Shown: piece after piece, positions 33,255 to 43,019 of the stretch
How positions within the stretch are numbered: the first letter of the stretch is position 1
How the letters are laid out: each line of letters starts with the position of its first letter
NCBI GenBank assembly: GCA_030770535.1
Contig: JASVEC010000002.1
Span: 1,612,001 to 1,676,000 of the forward strand
DNA: 64,000 nucleotides
Source: Batkoa obscura
Lineage: Eukaryota; Entomophthoromycota; Entomophthoromycetes; Entomophthorales; Batkoaceae
Direction: 5' to 3'
The notes under the pieces: generated by a model
Told to the model about the DNA's origin: nothing
Databases searched by the model: none
Seen by the model: only the letters and a program-made list of their open reading frames with translations
Program-made: the position numbers and the translations under genes

Positions 33255-33440
33255 TTAAGGTCCAAAATCAGGTGGAGACCCTATCATTAAGTTAGAAATT
33301 CCTTGATTTGGAAATTGTCCCCTTCTTTAAGTTCTTGGTGTATCACCTTGCCTTTGATTGGTAACTCATTTTTCAAACCCTCCACTAAATTTTTACTATT
33401 TTGTTTTAGTAGCTATTGGGGATGATTTAATGCCTAACAT
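33255..33440 (-). pseudogene. Decayed coding-like fragment of unknown origin
   Basis: A minus-strand frame of about 60 codons has Gly/Pro/Gln-rich, protein-like wording, for example GQFPNQGISNLMIGSPP near its end, and locally lower A+T. It is broken by several interruptions. I cannot assign a family; it could be a dead host gene segment or a transposon remnant. Confidence 0.35.
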
Positions 33441-33444
33441 TAAT

Positions 33445-34335
33445 TTTTATTTAAAAAATTAAGCTATTTGAATTTTAGTTCATACTTTTAAGTACAATTT
33501 GTTTAAGTTACCTCTTGTATAACTATTGATTTATGGATTTATGAAACTCATCATAAATAATATACTCGGTTATCAGTTTATTCTATCTTATTTGAACCAA
33601 ACTCTTAGTCATAAAATTATTACTTCATTTTCTTAAAAGTGTTAATCCAACTAAAAACCGTTATTTTTGTATAAGATTAAAATTTTAAAGATTTTAATAG
33701 AATGTACTCTTTTTTTATAATTTTTTACATTTATGTATAATCATCACCCATCAAGTCGTTGAGGTTGTTTAATATGCTGTTAAATTTAAACTTTGACATT
33801 TTTTAAAACGTAAGGTTTTTAAGATTTATTTCTCAACAATAATTAAGGTTTTATAGCCAATCTAAAGTAATATTTGTATTTTATAATACTAACTTAAGAA
33901 GGGGAGACAATAGATGAAGCATTTCAGTGGTACCCTTTTTATACTATGTTGCAATACCATAATGTTAAGTTGTCTTTTTTCAATAGTCAATGTGGCTCGA
34001 TAAAAGTGAACTAGCTTTTTGGAAATCTCGCTTATAATTTCTGGGTATAGATGCAGTATTTAAAAAGTAGCAATATTAATAAAAAACATAGCTCATTTAT
34101 GATGCTGCTATTAAATGCCAAAAACTTGAATATCCACATAACGGTCAATTAGAATCTTGCTTATTTACAAAAATAGCCTTATGGTAATAATAGAAATTTT
34201 ATAAAGTAGATTCATGTGTTAAAATAGCAATCTTATAAATAACAGGAGTTGGAGATTAAAACGCTCAGCTTTATTTTTCAACGAAGTTACTTGGCTAGAC
34301 GAATTTGATTTTTAATATCTAAAACACCAAATTGA
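33445..34335. other. Spacer, nothing recognised
   Basis: AT-rich intergenic DNA without supportable features. Confidence 0.5.
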
Positions 34336-34337
34336 GC

Positions 34338-34553
34338 TACATTTAGCTGGTATCTTCATAGTTGTTTAAAAGTCATAAAATCACAATCAATTTTTAAAGT
34401 CTGATCCTTATTTTTAGGAGAATTTTAACACAAATTATTTCTTAAATGAGCATTTAGATTACAAAAGAGTTCTAATAATCGTAATTGTGTAAATAAAGTG
34501 CTTATAAAAATACCACTTAGGTAGCTTGCCCTTATAGAGTTGCAACAGTCGTA
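34338..34553 (+). mobile_element. MITE-like family 2, diverged long copy
   Basis: The interior (CAATTTTTAAAG...TTTCTTAAATGAGC) matches the copy at 43345, and the right end AGAGTTGCAACAGTCGTA matches the family terminus. The left end is eroded and extra sequence makes it longer than the usual 170 bp. Confidence 0.4.
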
Positions 34554-34620
34554 AATGCATTCATTTTGATTCGCAAATTAAAATTGTAATTTATATATTA
34601 TTTTAATAATAACATGTATA

Positions 34621-34692
34621 TCTCGGGTAGTATAGTGGTGAGTATCCCCGCCTGTCACGCGGGAGACCGGGGTTCAATTCCCCGCTCGAGAG
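34621..34692 (+). tRNA. tRNA-Asp(GTC), copy 3
   Basis: All 72 nt are identical to copies 1 and 2, but the 5' leader is not shared. Anticodon GTC, no intron. Confidence 0.96.
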
Positions 34693-34699
34693 TGATTAT

Positions 34700-35480
34700 A
34701 TCTTTTACTTGAGAAAGTATAACTTTTAATGTAAGAACCAAACAGAAAACAGCTATTTTTACAATCATTAATTATAACTTAAGTGATGTTTTATTATAGA
34801 TCAATAAACATTAGTTTTTTTTACAAATAACTTTGGCTTTTTGATAAGCATTTAAAGATAGAAATGTAACAGCAAGGCGTTTTTACTTTAGAGTGAATTG
34901 TTAATAGAACAAATTGAAATACGCTATTAAAACTAATGACTATTGCTTAATAAAGTCGAAATTACCTAGAAAACCCTAATACTAATTTTATTTTCCTTAA
35001 TATTTTTTGTTCCCCTTTTTGCAATTTTTATAATATAAAACAATTTGGAATAATTTGTCTTCCTTAAAATTTAGCTTTGCATGTTTAAGCCAAAGTGCTT
35101 AAGCCTATACATTGTTTAAATGTGTTAAAATATGTACAAAAGATATACAGGATTATTATGATTAAATGAAAATAAACATAGTTAAAAACTGAATTTATTT
35201 TATTTTATTTCAAATGCTAAAAAATAACCTTTTTAAAAAAGCATTAATTTTTTTTAGCAAAGCCCTGCTGAATCTTATTGGGCTAAAACTAAGTGTACAG
35301 TAGTGTATGATTGGTAGACGATAAAATAAAGCGTACTATTGGATAATGTAGTATGTTACGTTTTAATTTGTTGACTATTACGAATACATTAGTGGGATGA
35401 ATTGTTGTAGCAATTTGAATTGTTTAGATAGATTTTAATATTCAGTATCCCTCTTTCCAATTTTATAAGTTTGAAATCAA
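34700..35480. other. Spacer upstream of THO2
   Basis: AT-rich intergenic DNA. No clear TATA box lies close to the THO2 start. Confidence 0.45.
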
Positions 35481-35489
35481 CAATAAAAA

Positions 35490-38400
35490 ATGGAATTTCC
35501 AAATGCTTTGCTATCTATAAATGTCGCTGAAATGAACAGCGAGAGTATCTATCAAATAGTTCGGGAAATCAAAACTGAAAATATGGTTATCGTTCTTGTT
35601 TTTTTCATCTTATCTTTTATCAATAATCCTTTTGAATTTCAATTGATTGAACTCGCTATACAACACCTCCGTGACCAAGCTAATAACTTTGATGAGATCA
35701 TGGGTGATGCTTTATTTACTGTTGAGAATCAAGTCGAATCAGAAGAGCATGTTGCTCTATTTTATAAGTTTATTTTAGGGTTGTTGACTCATGGCTACAT
35801 CTCTGAAGACGCTCTTGGTGAAAGGCTTGACTTTAAAACACTCAAAAGCCTTAAGCTCATTAGGGATGATGGGAACTTAAACAAAAGGCTTGTCCGATAT
35901 AATACTGCTCAATTGTATAAACAGGTTAAATTCAATTTGTTACATGAGTCTTCACTTGGGTATAGTGCTCTTTTCAATGTCATCTTTTGTGCTTTTATGG
36001 ATAAGACACCTATTGAGGTTGTTCATCGGGATATAGCTCATTTAGTTGGGGTTCATGCTCTTGATCCTGCCCATGTAATTGATATCGTTATCTCTGTATT
36101 TGCCCAATGCCTTGAAGATAATTATGAATACTTTTTATTTTTGCTAAGTAATTCTCCTTGGTTTAACAATGATCGAGAATTAGGGATCAAAACTTTTACT
36201 GATATAATTGCTTTTAAATTGGCTAATCTTTTGGTACTTGGTAATGTATCAGAATCCGATTGTATCAGATATTATCACGTTGCTGCTTTGCTTATTAAAT
36301 GCGGTTTAGTTGACTTAGAGGTCCTTTATTGCAGGCTCTCTCCTTCAGACGAAAAATGGCAAGAAATTTATAAGGAATGCTTATACGACATGAAAACTCA
36401 AAAGCATAAATTAGCGCAAGGTGTTATGGCAAGTCTTGATGAAACTTCATCAAATGAGGACGAGGATACAAAAAAGGAAGAAGAAACGGAAATAGAAGTC
36501 GAACCACCTAATCAAAAGCTAGGCTTACTTCGTGCTTTACTATCAATAGGTGCTCTTAATGGCTCACAATGGGTTATTTGTACTGAACCTACCTTCCTTG
36601 CTGCTGATCCTATCAGCTGTAAGCTTTTATGCAGAGTTATTAATAGAATGATTGATTCTGCCGGAGAAGTCCATAATCCTTCATTTTGCCCAGGGAAATT
36701 AGTAGGACTTTCTGGACCATCTAAGAATGCACCAACTATTGACAAGATGGAAGTTGCTCTTGATCCATTAACTTGCCAGATTAACCACGAATTCTATTGT
36801 AAAAACTGGGATAACGAGATTGTAAAATTAGGAATTACGTTTGATAAATTTGATCACGTGTTTCATTGGTTGCACTATTTAGGACCTAACATCAATGACT
36901 CTTTATTATATAATAAATTAGCCAGCATGGCTAAAAAGCCACTTGAAGACAATATCAACCGTTTAACAGATACACCTTGGTATCAAGTATTAATGAAAAC
37001 TTTATTACCAGGGTTACAATTTGTGGGTATGAATATAGGAATCTTTGGTGTATTATGGGAAACGGTGCGCAAGTTACCCACAGGCTTGAGGTATGGTATC
37101 TATGGTTTATGGGCTGATAAATCTTTTTCTACTGCTGAGTTTAAAGCCAAAAGAAATTCAATTAGGATTCAATCAAATCAGCTTATTACTAGGATCACTG
37201 ACCAGAATTCTGAAGATTTTGCTAGATATTTCAAAGAGTTGATTTATAAAGATCCTATTGTTGCTATTCACAAGGTTTTATTAGATGTCATGATTTACAA
37301 CCGTCTTAGCCCTTATCTTGACACTTTTCAATTTATTGCTGACTTTATACCTGACGTTTTTGTCTTTACTTTTCTTAACTTTTTAAGCGATCCAGAAGCC
37401 GGAGACTTACAAGAATCTTCCCGTCTTAAAGATGACTGTATTAACACTGGAGATTGGCTAAGAAATTTGGCTGACTTTGTTACTCTTATTTCAAGAAAAA
37501 CTAAAGTATTCCGTTTAGACATACTCTTTACATACATCATTGACCAGTTACATGCAGGGAATGGTTTTGATCTTGCCTTCCTTTCAGCATTGCTTCATAA
37601 AATGGGTGGTGTAGATAGTACTGAAAATGTCAGTGATGTTTACTTTTTAAGTGGAGGAAAAAATCTCAGAACTGAGGCCTTCCCACAAGGAGCTTCAATC
37701 AAAGCTTCATCCAGCAGTGCTTCTCGTTTATATGAATCCCTTATAGACTCTAAGTCCTTACCAATATTACTTGTACTACTCTGTCAACATTTGCAAAGCG
37801 TCATTTATGACAATAAGTGCACTCCTTACTTAGAGGAACGTGAAATCAATGGTAAGAACCTTGTTCCTGGATTAAAGGATTCTTTTATAGCCAAATACCA
37901 TGGTGGGCTTTCTTTCACTAAAGTTAGAGCTTCTCATTATACTTCTGTACAAGACATTTTGCATCGTCTTACTGATTTTTTGTATATTCAACTAGACCCG
38001 AAGATCAAAGACCCCTTTATCCTTCCTTCTTTAGATCAACTAGTGCATAATTACAAACTATCGCCCACATTAGCATTCAATATCATTAGACCTCTACTAT
38101 CTTGTGGTGTGTATAACGAATATATATCTGAGTCCAGGACTTCTAATATAAATAATGAGATTGAACAGAATGAGACAGTTGAAGGAAAAGAACAGCTTGA
38201 TCAAAATAGTACTGTAAATCTTGGTCAAGAAAACTCAGAAACACCTAATAAGATTTGGTTAAATAGTATTAAACCTATTTTCACCCAAATAGAGAATTTT
38301 ATCAATAAGCCTGTTTTATCAATAATTAATGTTGGTTTTTATGCTACTTTTTGGCAACTTAGATTGTACGATATCAACATTCCTTTTGTCCAATATCAAG

Positions 38401-41075
38401 CCCAATTCGATATTTTTGATCCACAAATTCAGTCGCTTATAAGTGATAGTAAAAAGAGACGCCTTAATTCTGAAGAAAAAGAAAGGCTTGGTGAGCTTAG
38501 GGAGCGTCGCGAAGCCTTAGAAAAAGAGTTAGAGACTCAGAAAAGACTATATGCTTTAACAACTAACCGAATCAATCGTGAGAAGGATAATTGGTTTGCT
38601 ACAGATGCGAACCCATCCGATATCATGGACCACATCATTACTTCCTGCCTAATTCCTCGCCTTGTATTTTCTGATTCTGATGCAGTTTATTGTGCAAAAT
38701 TTTTGTTCCTGTTACATTCATTTAATTTTAAGAGCTTTTCAATTACAATAATGGTTACTAAACTTTTAAAGTACTTCAAACAACTTTTATCTACTTGTAC
38801 CAAATCCGAAGGACGTTTCCTTGCTCTTTTCACCAAAGAATTATTTCAGTTTTTAAAGAATTGGTATTCTAAAGAGGAAGAATATAAAAAAGATATCATA
38901 GAAAAGAAGTGTTATGGGTTTGCTTTAAATTCTGGATTATTGGAAATCCCGAACATTGAAAATATTCAATCTGATTATCTTCCACATGATGAATATTGTA
39001 AACTTTATCACCAATGGGAAGCTAATCTATTTAATATATGTTGTTTTGGCCTAGATTCTGCTCAGTACCTTCAGACATTTAACACAGTTGAAATACTCGT
39101 AAAGCTAGACAATATCTTCCCACGTTCAAATACGCACATTGAAGGCTTAATCAGAAAAGCTGATGATGCAATTGCCAACGACTCCAACAGAGAATATACT
39201 TCTTTACTTATTACTTATCGTGGTATATTGCAATTCATGATTAGGGCAAAACAAAATAACGAAAATAGGCCACCTAACGGTGCAGATCCTAGAAGAGAAT
39301 CAACCACGCGAGTTAATAGGCCAAACAATACAGATCCATATTCTAGACAAAACCGTCCTTCTAATATTGGTTCAAGAACTACCACTTCAAGGGATGATGG
39401 CTCAAGAGCTAATCCCAGACCTGATAGAGGAAGTTCTAGAAATGACTATGATAGAAACACCAGAAGATCTCCTGCGCGCACCTCCAACTCAACCCGCCAT
39501 TCTAGTGGAAGGACTAGACCAACGTCCCGAGGTAGAGAAGATGAAGGCCTTTCATCAACCCAACGTAGGCCTGAAACATCCCCTGGTAATGGGCAATCTC
39601 GCTTGCAAACTGGTGAGCCAGGGCTTAAAGAACAACCTTATACTAAGCAAGAGGTGCAAGTCGATCAAAATCAAAGTCAAAGCACTCAAAATCGTGATGC
39701 TGGTTATGTACGTAATGATCAACCATCTCAACGATCTAGATCGGATGAATTTAAGGAGCATGTGAATAATGTTCCTCAATCTAATATTGAACCTAAATCC
39801 AATGCTCCAGCCCACAGCGGTCAACGTCGTCAACCACTAACCAACGCTAGGCCCTCGGTAGCTCAACAAGTTGACCAAAAGCCTTATCCTTCAAATAACA
39901 ATAAGAACCAAGCTCCAACATCTCAACAAAAAAGTCCAGAGCAAAGGCTTCAACCCCAATCCAATATAGACAAAGCTCCACCATCTCAATCTCAGCCTAA
40001 TAATCCTGGGCAAAGAAATCAACCTCCATTCAATGATAATAAAGTCTCAACTCCTCAACTCCAATCTAATAACTCTAATCAAAATCATCAAGTCTCATCT
40101 AGTAACAATAGACCTGCCCCACCCCAATCTTATCCAAGCAACTCTGGTTCACTTGGACAAAGGAACCAACCTCTACAGAATGAAAACAGAAACCCTCCCC
40201 TCTCTCAATCACGTTCTAATAACAGATATGATAAATTAGGAGATAGACTATCAGGTCCTCAGAAGCATCAATCTAATGACGTACAGGGACCACAAAGAGC
40301 ATCTGGGTCAATGAATACAAGCACTAATAGCCAAGGTCGTGTTGTAGCTAATAACAATCCAGGCAGTTATGCTAATGAAAGAGTCCATTCATCCCAGGGA
40401 AATGAACACCAACAAATGCCTGTAAGAGGTACTCGTAGTATTGTAGCTAATACCAATGAACAACGTGATCATCGTGATTATCCCGATCAGCGCAATCAAC
40501 GCCAAGATAACAGGCAGGAGTTGTTCAACTCAACGAATCAACACAATCAACGTCAAGATCCATCTAATAATTCAACAAACCAAGGAATGCGCTCAAGTAA
40601 TCCTCAAGTAAGAAGCCCTAAGCGCCAGCGTGGGGATAATATGGGAGGTTATCAAAACAATGAGGGAAATTTCCGTAATACAAAAGGGAAATTTAACAAC
40701 GAACAAGATGATTATGACAATCACTATAAACAGGGTCAATATAAAGACCACTATCCCCATATGGATCAAAACAACTTTGACAGAAATCGTCGACACGATA
40801 ATTTCAATCGTTCTAGGAACTTAATGAATGCTCATTTACGTGATTCACGTGGCAATTTTGGGAATCAGCATAGAGATGGTTTCCAAGGGCAAAATCAACG
40901 TAGAGATCAAAATCAACGCAGAGATGATGATTACCAAGGTCAGCGCAGAGATGGTGATGATGACTTTCAGGGCCAAAATCAACGCAGAGATCAAAATCAA
41001 CGTAGAGATAATGATGACTTTCAAGGGCAACCACCTCGTGGTAATTATTATTCAGGCTCTCGCTCTCGCCGTTAA
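35490..41075 (+). CDS. THO2: THO complex subunit 2 (THO2/THOC2), intronless, 1861 aa
   Basis: Recognised from THO2 family wording: LVRYNTAQLYKQVKFNLLHE and GYSALFNVI near residues 140-165, then GVHALDPAHVIDIVISVF, LGLLRALLSIGAL, and in the C-terminal helical part FPRSNTHIEGLIRK followed by SLLITYRGIL. A coiled-coil-like segment (residues about 985-1030, SEEKERLGELRERREALEKE) lies where the THO2 mid-domain is expected. From about residue 1250 the protein is a roughly 600-residue disordered tail rich in Gln, Asn, Ser, Pro and Arg. It ends in tandem NQRRDQNQRRDDD units and PRGNYYSGSRSRR. THO acts in the nucleus in cotranscriptional mRNP assembly and export; charged tails of this kind bind nucleic acid. 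One uninterrupted exon of 5.6 kb is notable beside the six-exon MTG1. The start is the first ATG. Confidence 0.92.
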   Translation: MEFPNALLSINVAEMNSESIYQIVREIKTENMVIVLVFFILSFINNPFEFQLIELAIQHLRDQANNFDEIMGDALFTVENQVESEEHVALFYKFILGLLTHGYISEDALGERLDFKTLKSLKLIRDDGNLNKRLVRYNTAQLYKQVKFNLLHESSLGYSALFNVIFCAFMDKTPIEVVHRDIAHLVGVHALDPAHVIDIVISVFAQCLEDNYEYFLFLLSNSPWFNNDRELGIKTFTDIIAFKLANLLVLGNVSESDCIRYYHVAALLIKCGLVDLEVLYCRLSPSDEKWQEIYKECLYDMKTQKHKLAQGVMASLDETSSNEDEDTKKEEETEIEVEPPNQKLGLLRALLSIGALNGSQWVICTEPTFLAADPISCKLLCRVINRMIDSAGEVHNPSFCPGKLVGLSGPSKNAPTIDKMEVALDPLTCQINHEFYCKNWDNEIVKLGITFDKFDHVFHWLHYLGPNINDSLLYNKLASMAKKPLEDNINRLTDTPWYQVLMKTLLPGLQFVGMNIGIFGVLWETVRKLPTGLRYGIYGLWADKSFSTAEFKAKRNSIRIQSNQLITRITDQNSEDFARYFKELIYKDPIVAIHKVLLDVMIYNRLSPYLDTFQFIADFIPDVFVFTFLNFLSDPEAGDLQESSRLKDDCINTGDWLRNLADFVTLISRKTKVFRLDILFTYIIDQLHAGNGFDLAFLSALLHKMGGVDSTENVSDVYFLSGGKNLRTEAFPQGASIKASSSSASRLYESLIDSKSLPILLVLLCQHLQSVIYDNKCTPYLEEREINGKNLVPGLKDSFIAKYHGGLSFTKVRASHYTSVQDILHRLTDFLYIQLDPKIKDPFILPSLDQLVHNYKLSPTLAFNIIRPLLSCGVYNEYISESRTSNINNEIEQNETVEGKEQLDQNSTVNLGQENSETPNKIWLNSIKPIFTQIENFINKPVLSIINVGFYATFWQLRLYDINIPFVQYQAQFDIFDPQIQSLISDSKKRRLNSEEKERLGELRERREALEKELETQKRLYALTTNRINREKDNWFATDANPSDIMDHIITSCLIPRLVFSDSDAVYCAKFLFLLHSFNFKSFSITIMVTKLLKYFKQLLSTCTKSEGRFLALFTKELFQFLKNWYSKEEEYKKDIIEKKCYGFALNSGLLEIPNIENIQSDYLPHDEYCKLYHQWEANLFNICCFGLDSAQYLQTFNTVEILVKLDNIFPRSNTHIEGLIRKADDAIANDSNREYTSLLITYRGILQFMIRAKQNNENRPPNGADPRRESTTRVNRPNNTDPYSRQNRPSNIGSRTTTSRDDGSRANPRPDRGSSRNDYDRNTRRSPARTSNSTRHSSGRTRPTSRGREDEGLSSTQRRPETSPGNGQSRLQTGEPGLKEQPYTKQEVQVDQNQSQSTQNRDAGYVRNDQPSQRSRSDEFKEHVNNVPQSNIEPKSNAPAHSGQRRQPLTNARPSVAQQVDQKPYPSNNNKNQAPTSQQKSPEQRLQPQSNIDKAPPSQSQPNNPGQRNQPPFNDNKVSTPQLQSNNSNQNHQVSSSNNRPAPPQSYPSNSGSLGQRNQPLQNENRNPPLSQSRSNNRYDKLGDRLSGPQKHQSNDVQGPQRASGSMNTSTNSQGRVVANNNPGSYANERVHSSQGNEHQQMPVRGTRSIVANTNEQRDHRDYPDQRNQRQDNRQELFNSTNQHNQRQDPSNNSTNQGMRSSNPQVRSPKRQRGDNMGGYQNNEGNFRNTKGKFNNEQDDYDNHYKQGQYKDHYPHMDQNNFDRNRRHDNFNRSRNLMNAHLRDSRGNFGNQHRDGFQGQNQRRDQNQRRDDDYQGQRRDGDDDFQGQNQRRDQNQRRDNDDFQGQPPRGNYYSGSRSRR
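40878..41030 (+). repeat. Short coding repeats in the THO2 tail
   Basis: Units such as CAAAATCAACGTAGAGAT recur about six times and encode NQRRD with intervening DDDFQGQ. Internal repetition within the disordered C-terminus. Confidence 0.75.
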
Positions 41076-41317
41076 AAGCCTTTAAGTATGTTTGGTTCAT
41101 TTTTAAATTCAAAGTTTATTACTCAATAGTTTTATAGAGTTGGGTATAAATATATGGCGTTGATTATAATAATATTTCCTATCAAACATGAACTTTATTT
41201 TCTCAATAAATTTATAATATTTGAAATAAGTTTCTTGTGTCGTTTATTTGAATAAGTCTAAAATAAATTATAAAATTATGAAGATGGGAGTAAATTTAAA
41301 AATGGTTTAGGATTAAA

Positions 41318-41423
41318 ATATGGGGATGTATTTATTATTTGAGAGCTTTACTAATAATTTTTCCGCTTAAATAGCGCTTAAAAGATGGAAAAAGTAATGA
41401 AATCAAAAAAAATATCCTCATAT
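41318..41423 (-). mobile_element. Foldback MITE family 1, copy 9
   Basis: Starts ATATGGGGATGT, has core CGCTTAAATAGCGCTTAAAAG and ends ATATCCTCATAT. It lies 240 bp downstream of the THO2 stop, perhaps within the 3' UTR. Confidence 0.8.
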
Positions 41424-41462
41424 ATATAATCTTTAAATTTATTTAGGTTTAAGTTTGTAAAG

Positions 41463-41566
41463 TTATGTGAGTATTTTTTTATCCCATTATTTTATCTGCT
41501 TTTTATACTATGAAAATAATGGGAAATTATTAACTAAACGTTAAAGTAAAAAAGTATCCCAATATG
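41463..41566. mobile_element. Foldback MITE family 1, doubtful diverged copy 10
   Basis: The ends (TATGTGAGTATTTTTTTATC and AAAAAAGTATCCCAATATG) and the length resemble the family, but the core is not recognisable. It lies 40 bp from copy 9. Confidence 0.3.
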
Positions 41567-41713
41567 AGGGGTACTATAAAAATAAACAAAACAGCATTTT
41601 TAAAATAAGTAAAAGCGGGAAAAGGTGAGTTTTGGGTTTAAACTGTCTCACGTTAAAAGTAGATTTACTAAATTTAATATCAAATAGTTAATTAATTTAT
41701 ATATATTGTTCAA

Positions 41714-42970
41714 TTAAGAATGTTTCGATCTACTCTCTTTAATAAGCTCTCTTTCAGGTTTTGTTTTGAAAGCAAGCGAAACAAAGTTAGGCACTTTATT
41801 AAGCAGATCTATATAATAATTTTGTAAAGCTTCATTTTGTCTCACTCTAGTCAAATTAAGTTTGTTCATTTGGGCCCATTTAACTGGCATTGGATTTCTT
41901 TTAACAACTTTATAAGGCCTCAAGCCTTTAGGTGTAATTGTGCTAACATTACTAGTTACTGGTCCAACTTGATTTGAAAGCTTCGAAATTAATTGTGGTA
42001 ATGTCAATTGCGAATTGACTCCATTTAAAATCGGATTATTATCAATCAGACTTTCTATCACGTTCGTGACGGCTGGTACTGGGTCATAAGACCTTCTCTG
42101 TACATTTTGTTTTAACGTAGTTGGATAAGAAGGATAGGTATAACAATATATATCTTTAGTGGTATTTAAGGTGCTGTTCACGTCATACTTCCAAGTAATC
42201 AATGGGTCATTGAGCCCTACTTTAGTTTGATAAACGTCCCCATCGTATTGCAGCGACTTTGGATTTCTACGCTGCCAATTATACCACAAAAGATCCATAA
42301 ACGAATGATGTAAATAAAACAATGGATCGTTTGGTGATATCATCTGAGTAAAATCCATCCCACCACCAATATTATTATGAGGATCGGCATGTACCTGCTC
42401 CACATTATCTTCAAAATCAGAAAACTTTTTTAGGTTCAAGAAAGGGTTAATCACTTCTGGAATTGCAAATTTACTTATTTTGGAACCTAAATCATAGCTT
42501 CTTTGCAAGCAATGATCTGTATCGTATTTTAAAGTCATATAAGCAAACTCGCCATCTTGTACGCAGTAAGTGTTATTGCTATTACCATTGCTACCAAAAT
42601 ACCAATCCGAAAGCACTAGAGAGTCTTGTGGTGCTTGGGCATCGATAGACCAATCCCAATAAGGTAGCATAACCGAACTGTCAATCTTTTGTAGCTCCAT
42701 TTCATATAGTCGGATAAAGTGACGATGCCAGGGTAAGAATCTAGGTACTGAGTGGGAGATCTCATGGTTTTCATTATGTACTTTGGTAAATTGTTCATGA
42801 ATTGATAAGTTAGTATTGCTGTATTGTGTGTTATGTAAAGACCTTACAGCATCGGTGAATCTATATAATTCATCCGAGGTGAGGTCACGGATTTCTTTAC
42901 GTTCTCGCGGAGAGGTACACGTTTGCGTGTAAACAACGGCAATAAATAAAGGGAGGTATAGCAATTTCAT
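41714..42970 (-). CDS. Secreted tyrosinase / polyphenol oxidase, 418 aa
   Basis: Signal peptide MKLLYLPLFIAVVYTQ. A type-3 dicopper oxidase domain follows. CuA histidines lie in KVHNENHEISH and FLPWHRHFIRLYE (about His65, His73, His82). CuB histidines lie in QVHADPHNNIGGG (His194, His198) and SPNDPLFYLHHSFMD. LPYWDW is also typical. The protein ends shortly after the domain (about residues 290-418 form a short basic, Thr/Asn-rich tail without a transmembrane helix), so it is probably a soluble secreted enzyme, unlike the large fungal tyrosinases with a C-terminal lid domain. Expected reaction: oxidation of phenols to quinones for melanin or cuticle and defence chemistry; substrate unknown. 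Single exon, first ATG, TATA box 41 bp upstream. Confidence 0.92.
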   Translation of the reverse strand: MKLLYLPLFIAVVYTQTCTSPRERKEIRDLTSDELYRFTDAVRSLHNTQYSNTNLSIHEQFTKVHNENHEISHSVPRFLPWHRHFIRLYEMELQKIDSSVMLPYWDWSIDAQAPQDSLVLSDWYFGSNGNSNNTYCVQDGEFAYMTLKYDTDHCLQRSYDLGSKISKFAIPEVINPFLNLKKFSDFEDNVEQVHADPHNNIGGGMDFTQMISPNDPLFYLHHSFMDLLWYNWQRRNPKSLQYDGDVYQTKVGLNDPLITWKYDVNSTLNTTKDIYCYTYPSYPTTLKQNVQRRSYDPVPAVTNVIESLIDNNPILNGVNSQLTLPQLISKLSNQVGPVTSNVSTITPKGLRPYKVVKRNPMPVKWAQMNKLNLTRVRQNEALQNYYIDLLNKVPNFVSLAFKTKPERELIKESRSKHS

Positions 42971-43009
42971 TCAAATAATTAGTCTTTCAATGCTAAGGGT
43001 TTTTTGATG

Positions 43010-43017
43010 TATTTATA
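43010..43017 (-). promoter_or_regulatory. TATA box of the tyrosinase gene
   Basis: Reads TATAAATA on the minus strand, about 41-47 bp upstream of the ATG at 42970. Confidence 0.6.
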
Positions 43018-43019
43018 TT

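Noticed and set aside
35570-35640. Possible hidden intron in the hydrophobic stretch near the THO2 N-terminus
   Set aside because: No convincing donor/acceptor pair preserves the frame, and the frame is open without it.
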